A stretch of 6,829 nt of DNA from Spirochaetaceae bacterium (GTDB lineage: Bacteria; Spirochaetota; Spirochaetia; Sphaerochaetales; Sphaerochaetaceae). A program made the position numbers and the translations under genes. Shown here piece after piece: positions 5,048 to 6,829 of the stretch (positions are counted from its first letter, which is position 1; the number at the start of each line of letters is the position of its first letter). The notes beneath the pieces are model-generated. The model was not told where the DNA came from, did not search any database, and worked only from the letters and a program-made list of their open reading frames with translations. The DNA lies in NCBI GenBank assembly GCA_016649775.1, contig JAENWY010000127.1, positions 1-6,829 of the forward strand, in the 5' to 3' direction.

Positions 5048-5768
5048 TATCTATTTCCTCCTTTGTATATTTGTTACCTAGCTTTTTACCTCGGACTGAC
5101 TTATTTTGCTCTGGGTGCTTAAAGCTAATACTGTTTTTTGTTTCCCTTGTTGTAATCTGAAAGTTGTTTTTTAGGTTCTCTTTCAATTCCTCTAGGTTCT
5201 TACTTCTTTCCCTTGCAAAGTCTATACACTGCCTTAACTCATCTTTCCATGTGGTTATTCCTCTTTGCTCCATGCCTAGCTCTGCCATAGTCTTTTTGAT
5301 ATCAGCTTTTTTATTTACATCTATTTTTATAAATCCTTCTCTTTCACAAATTCTATTACTATCATTTTTCATTTCAAAAAGTTTTTTCGGACTAATTTGT
5401 AGTTTCTTTCCATTCTCCATATTCACACTATTTATTACGAAATGGTTATGAATATGGTTTTTATCTATATGTGTGACAATATAAACTTGATGATCTTTGA
5501 TATTATTTTGTATCCATTCCCTTCCTAGTTCATTTGCTTTTTCAGGAGTTATATTATCTTCTGGACTAAATGCCTGAGTAAAATGATAATATTGTTTTCC
5601 TTCTGTCTTTCCATGCAAAAGCTTTATAGTATTAAATTCTCTTTCTACATTTTCAATATCACAGTTAATTCCTTCTTTTAAATTTTCGAGGGTTTTTCCT
5701 TCCTTTTGCAAATATTTTAATTGATTGCTTAATGTTTTAGTGGCCGGTAGACTTTTTACTATAGCCAA
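4677..5768 (-). CDS. mobA: Relaxase, MOBP-type mobilization nuclease (MobA/VirD2-like)
   Basis: The relaxase cuts one strand at oriT, stays bound to its 5' end through a tyrosine and leads it into a recipient via a helper transfer system. Of the 363 residues, 1-150 form the nuclease domain. Y19 in LSNQLKYLQK is the likely catalytic tyrosine; YYHFTQAFSP at 60-69 is motif II; HIDKNHIHNHFVINSVN at 100-116 is the metal-binding three-histidine motif III. RGKKLGNKYTKEEID (226-240) is a conserved feature of this group. Residues 244-363 are a charged, probably disordered tail encoded in overlap with the next gene. The start is a TTG immediately after the mobC stop (TAATTG), with AAGGAGGT 10 bases upstream, so the two are translationally coupled. 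The nuclease domain looks intact, so the plasmid should be mobilizable but not self-transmissible from what is seen here. Confidence 0.93.
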   Translation of the reverse strand: MAIVKSLPATKTLSNQLKYLQKEGKTLENLKEGINCDIENVEREFNTIKLLHGKTEGKQYYHFTQAFSPEDNITPEKANELGREWIQNNIKDHQVYIVTHIDKNHIHNHFVINSVNMENGKKLQISPKKLFEMKNDSNRICEREGFIKIDVNKKADIKKTMAELGMEQRGITTWKDELRQCIDFARERSKNLEELKENLKNNFQITTRETKNSISFKHPEQNKSVRGKKLGNKYTKEEIDNEFIRQDTEIRGERANKAQGDNSRGTGPAVNQTTRAEHEGENGVRKHTSKRELGDIEATIRGIEQGVKENPKRKTRRDNEKLRPNPKTSPGVENKQRDVEPGNRSTTKRIKSKVRKNIEEIER

Positions 5769-6104
5769 TTATTTTTTTACCTCCTTCAAAATTTCTTCAG
5801 CTGCTCCCCAAAGAGCTATTAGTTTTTCTTTTAATTCAGTAATTTCATTTGGATCAAATGTTTCATTTTGATTTAATGCTTTTGCAATTTGGTTTAAATT
5901 TTTGCCTTCTCGGATTAATTCTAAAAGTAATTTTTGCAAACCTTCAATCACAATTATATTTTTTTGTAATGCAGCTTTAAGTAAAAAATCGTTTTGACCT
6001 AGCTTTGATTTTTCAACTTTTTTCTGTATTAATTCATATTCTTTTTCAGTTGCTCGTAAAATTATTTGCTTATTTCTGGTTCGTTTTTGATCTATTTTTC
6101 TCAA
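5769..6104 (-). CDS. mobC: MobC-family relaxosome accessory protein
   Basis: The 111-residue DNA-binding protein probably binds oriT and opens the DNA so that the relaxase can nick. The N-terminal part (residues 8-50) has the basic strand and helices typical of MobC (QIILRATEKEYELIQKKV), and the family signature GKNLNQIAKALN lies at 67-78. It is followed directly by the relaxase gene. The start is odd. The frame opens only after a TAA at 6111-6113, there is no ATG anywhere in it, and the TTG at 6102-6104 abuts AAGGAG (6105-6110) with no spacer. An ATA codon at 6093-6095 has the ideal 9-base spacing instead, as if an ATG had mutated. The protein probably starts at TTG, or inefficiently at ATA. 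Confidence 0.88.
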   Translation of the reverse strand: MRKIDQKRTRNKQIILRATEKEYELIQKKVEKSKLGQNDFLLKAALQKNIIVIEGLQKLLLELIREGKNLNQIAKALNQNETFDPNEITELKEKLIALWGAAEEILKEVKK

Positions 6105-6141
6105 CTCCTTTTAGAAAAAAACTTGTTTTGTTTGGGGTGGT

Positions 6142-6210
6142 CTTGGAGGGGTTTTCCCTCCAAGCAAGATGTTTTTGGAAGTCGTAGGCTATCCAAATAC
6201 TAATCTTGCT
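6142..6210. other. Candidate origin of transfer (oriT)
   Basis: The region directly upstream of mobC holds nested inverted repeats: CTTGGAGGG (6142-6150) with CCCTCCAAG (6156-6164), a perfect 9-bp hairpin; AGCAAGAT (6163-6170) with ATCTTGCT (6203-6210); and, inside the latter, TTTGG (6174-6178) with CCAAA (6193-6197). Such repeats immediately before mobC-mobA are the usual oriT arrangement. CTATCC at 6189-6194 resembles part of the MOBP nick region (YATCCTG), but I cannot fix the nick site from sequence. Confidence 0.6.
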
Positions 6211-6226
6211 GATATATATTATAATC

Positions 6227-6255
6227 ATTATAAACCTATACTTTTATTTGTGCAA
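6227..6255 (-). promoter_or_regulatory. Promoter of the mobilization operon
   Basis: On the minus strand, TTGCAC (6250-6255), a 17-bp spacer and a perfect TATAAT (6227-6232) form a promoter firing toward mobC. The -35 box overlaps a 10-bp palindrome, GCAATATTGC (6252-6261). The transcript would run through the candidate oriT, so MobC or relaxase bound there could repress their own synthesis. Confidence 0.65.
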
Positions 6256-6272
6256 TATTGCCTGAGATGATC

Positions 6273-6308
6273 TCTAAACATTATAAGTAAAACGAAATAA
6301 TGTTTAGA
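6273..6308. repeat. 11-bp perfect inverted repeat in the origin region
   Basis: TCTAAACATTA (6273-6283) is the exact reverse complement of TAATGTTTAGA (6298-6308), with a 14-base loop. There is no T-run after it on the plus strand, so it is not a standard terminator. It lies between the mobilization promoter and the replication origin, and could be a protein-binding site or part of a regulatory RNA. Confidence 0.6.
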
Positions 6309-6353
6309 AGGATACTTACAACTACAAATTAAAACTATAAAAATTACTACCGT

Positions 6354-6424
6354 CTTCTAAAATGGAACCTCCCTACGGGCTACCCTTCCATTCCTCCAGT
6401 TGGTCTTTAGAGTTAAATTTAACT
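6354..6424. repeat. Nested inverted repeats and 14-bp palindrome in the origin region
   Basis: AATGGAA (6361-6367) pairs with TTCCATT (6386-6392) around a G+C-richer loop containing CCCTACGGG. Outside it, TCTAAA (6356-6361) can pair with TTTAGA (6406-6411). The palindrome AGTTAAATTTAACT (6411-6424) follows directly. CTTCTAAA (6354-6361) can also pair with TTTAGAAG (6303-6310), which would compete with the hairpin at 6273-6308. Further on, CTAAAAA/TTTTTAG (6450-6471) makes another small hairpin. No ORF of note lies between the mobilization promoter and rep. Confidence 0.5.
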
Positions 6425-6554
6425 GAATTTTAATCAGCTCTATTTCTTACTAAAAATTAAATACTTTTTAGCTTCTTGTTCGACTAATAAATCAAGTACT
6501 CACACCTAATTTTATTAAATTTTAGAATAAAAATTGGGAACAACCACAGTTGTT

Positions 6555-6599
6555 GTATAGTAAAGAGTATAGTAAAGAGTATAGTAAAGGTATAGTAGG
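6555..6599 (+). repeat. 12-bp direct repeats upstream of the iterons
   Basis: GTATAGTAAAGA is repeated head to tail at 6555-6566 and 6567-6578, then as an 11-base version at 6579-6589 and a diverged copy (GTATAGTAGG) at 6590-6599. The array sits about 40 bases before the iterons, preceded by an A+T-rich stretch and a short inverted repeat (AACAAC/GTTGTT, 6539-6554). In iteron plasmids, short repeats in this position often belong to the DNA-unwinding part of the origin. I see no clear DnaA box nearby. Confidence 0.75.
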
Positions 6600-6641
6600 A
6601 TTCTGCAAACACAGTGACAGTAATGGTTTGAAGGGCGTAAG

Positions 6642-6751
6642 GGTGGAAGGAATGACTGTTAAAGGTGGAAGGAATGACTGTTAAAGGTGGAAGGAATGAC
6701 TGTTAAAGGTGGAAGGAATGACTGTTAAAGGTGGAAGGAATGACTGTAGAA
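6642..6751 (+). repeat. Five 22-bp iterons of the replication origin
   Basis: A 22-bp unit (GGTGGAAGGAATGACTGTTA then AA) is repeated without gaps at 6642, 6664, 6686, 6708 and 6730. The first four copies are identical and the fifth differs near its 3' end (GTAGAA for GTTAAA). A degenerate sixth half-copy (AGTGGAAG) begins at 6752. The 22-bp period means two helical turns per unit, so the copies lie on one face of the DNA, as expected for binding sites of a Rep initiator. Location just before a rep start is standard for theta-replicating iteron plasmids such as the lactococcal pCI305/pWV02 type. Confidence 0.92.
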
Positions 6752-6788
6752 AGTGGAAGTTGACTTTCTACAGTCTACATGTAATAAT
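6742..6788 (+). promoter_or_regulatory. rep promoter overlapped by a 13-bp inverted repeat (operator)
   Basis: TTGACT (6760-6765), a 17-bp spacer and AATAAT (6783-6788) with an extended -10 TG (6780-6781) make a promoter reading into rep. GACTGTAGAAAGT (6742-6754) and ACTTTCTACAGTC (6763-6775) are perfect inverted repeats that straddle the -35 box. Each arm resembles the 3' half of the iteron, so Rep dimers probably bind here to repress their own gene while monomers bind the iterons. Confidence 0.8.
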
Positions 6789-6816
6789 ATACCTATATTG
6801 ATTATAGGAGGATATT

Positions 6817-6829
6817 ATGGAAAATAAAA
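6817..6829 (+). CDS. Start of a replication initiator (rep) gene, cut by the window end
   Basis: Only the first four codons are visible (MENK). AGGAGG at 6806-6811 lies 5 bases before the ATG. The product cannot be identified from four residues. The call rests on context: a promoter with operator-like inverted repeat and a 22-bp iteron array directly upstream, which in theta plasmids of Gram-positive bacteria almost always precede the gene for a Rep initiator, often of the Rep_3 type. Confidence 0.75.

Noticed and set aside
4696..5160. 154-codon plus-strand ORF opposite the relaxase
   Set aside because: It is Ser/Leu/Phe-rich low-complexity sequence, the expected mirror of the relaxase and coiled-coil genes on the other strand.
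5164..5451. 95-codon hydrophobic plus-strand ORF
   Set aside because: It is antisense to the conserved nuclease domain of the relaxase; the hydrophobicity comes from complementing Lys/Glu-rich codons.
6540..6548. Possible DnaA box (ACAACCACA)
   Set aside because: It matches the TTATCCACA consensus at only six of nine positions.
6642..6751. Direct repeats that could suggest a CRISPR array
   Set aside because: The 22-bp units are contiguous with no spacers and sit directly before a gene start with an operator-like repeat, which fits iterons.

Overview
The window is strongly A+T-rich, with Gram-positive ribosome binding sites (AGGAGG-type) and sigma-A-like promoters. It reads as part of a small mobilizable theta-type plasmid from a Clostridium-like Firmicute. 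The protein families and the order of an aromatic-amino-acid gene pair also point to clostridia. This is inference from sequence, not a database match.

Layout. (1) Positions 1-460: almost empty, with one doubtful minus-strand ORF and a near-consensus extended -10 promoter at 378-405. (2) Positions 461-2700, plus strand, a passenger block: a 55-codon ORF very rich in aromatic residues, a partly duplicated intrinsic terminator, a complete type I-beta DAHP synthase, a stub that looks like the first codons of prephenate dehydrogenase (tyrA), a short basic leader ORF, a PAT-like GNAT acetyltransferase, and two terminators, the second bidirectional. (3) Positions 2723-4192, minus strand: a ribbon-helix-helix/coiled-coil protein and a small coiled-coil protein. 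They are transcribed from a promoter whose leader carries three GTTAACA motifs, a 16-bp palindrome and an exact 14-bp core of the chromosomal parS site. This looks like a maintenance or segregation cassette. (4) Positions 4250-6255, minus strand: a mobilization operon in the order promoter, candidate oriT, mobC, MOBP-type relaxase, and a coiled-coil/membrane-tail protein that overlaps the relaxase C-terminus out of frame, as mobB does in ColE1-type plasmids. (5) Positions 6256-6829: the replication origin, with inverted repeats, 12-bp direct repeats, five 22-bp iterons, a 13-bp inverted repeat overlapping the rep promoter, and the first four codons of a rep gene cut by the window edge.

How it works together. 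Rep probably binds the iterons to start replication and represses itself at the inverted repeat. The Mob proteins nick oriT and let a helper conjugation system move the plasmid. The coiled-coil cassette with its parS-like site may aid inheritance, possibly by using the host chromosome's ParB (Spo0J). The aro and GNAT genes are cargo: the aro gene supplies the first enzyme of the shikimate pathway, and the tyrA stub suggests it was cut out of a chromosomal aro cluster. The most notable points are the parS site without a partner parB in view, the relaxase/coiled-coil gene overlap, and the possible attenuation leader in front of the DAHP synthase.
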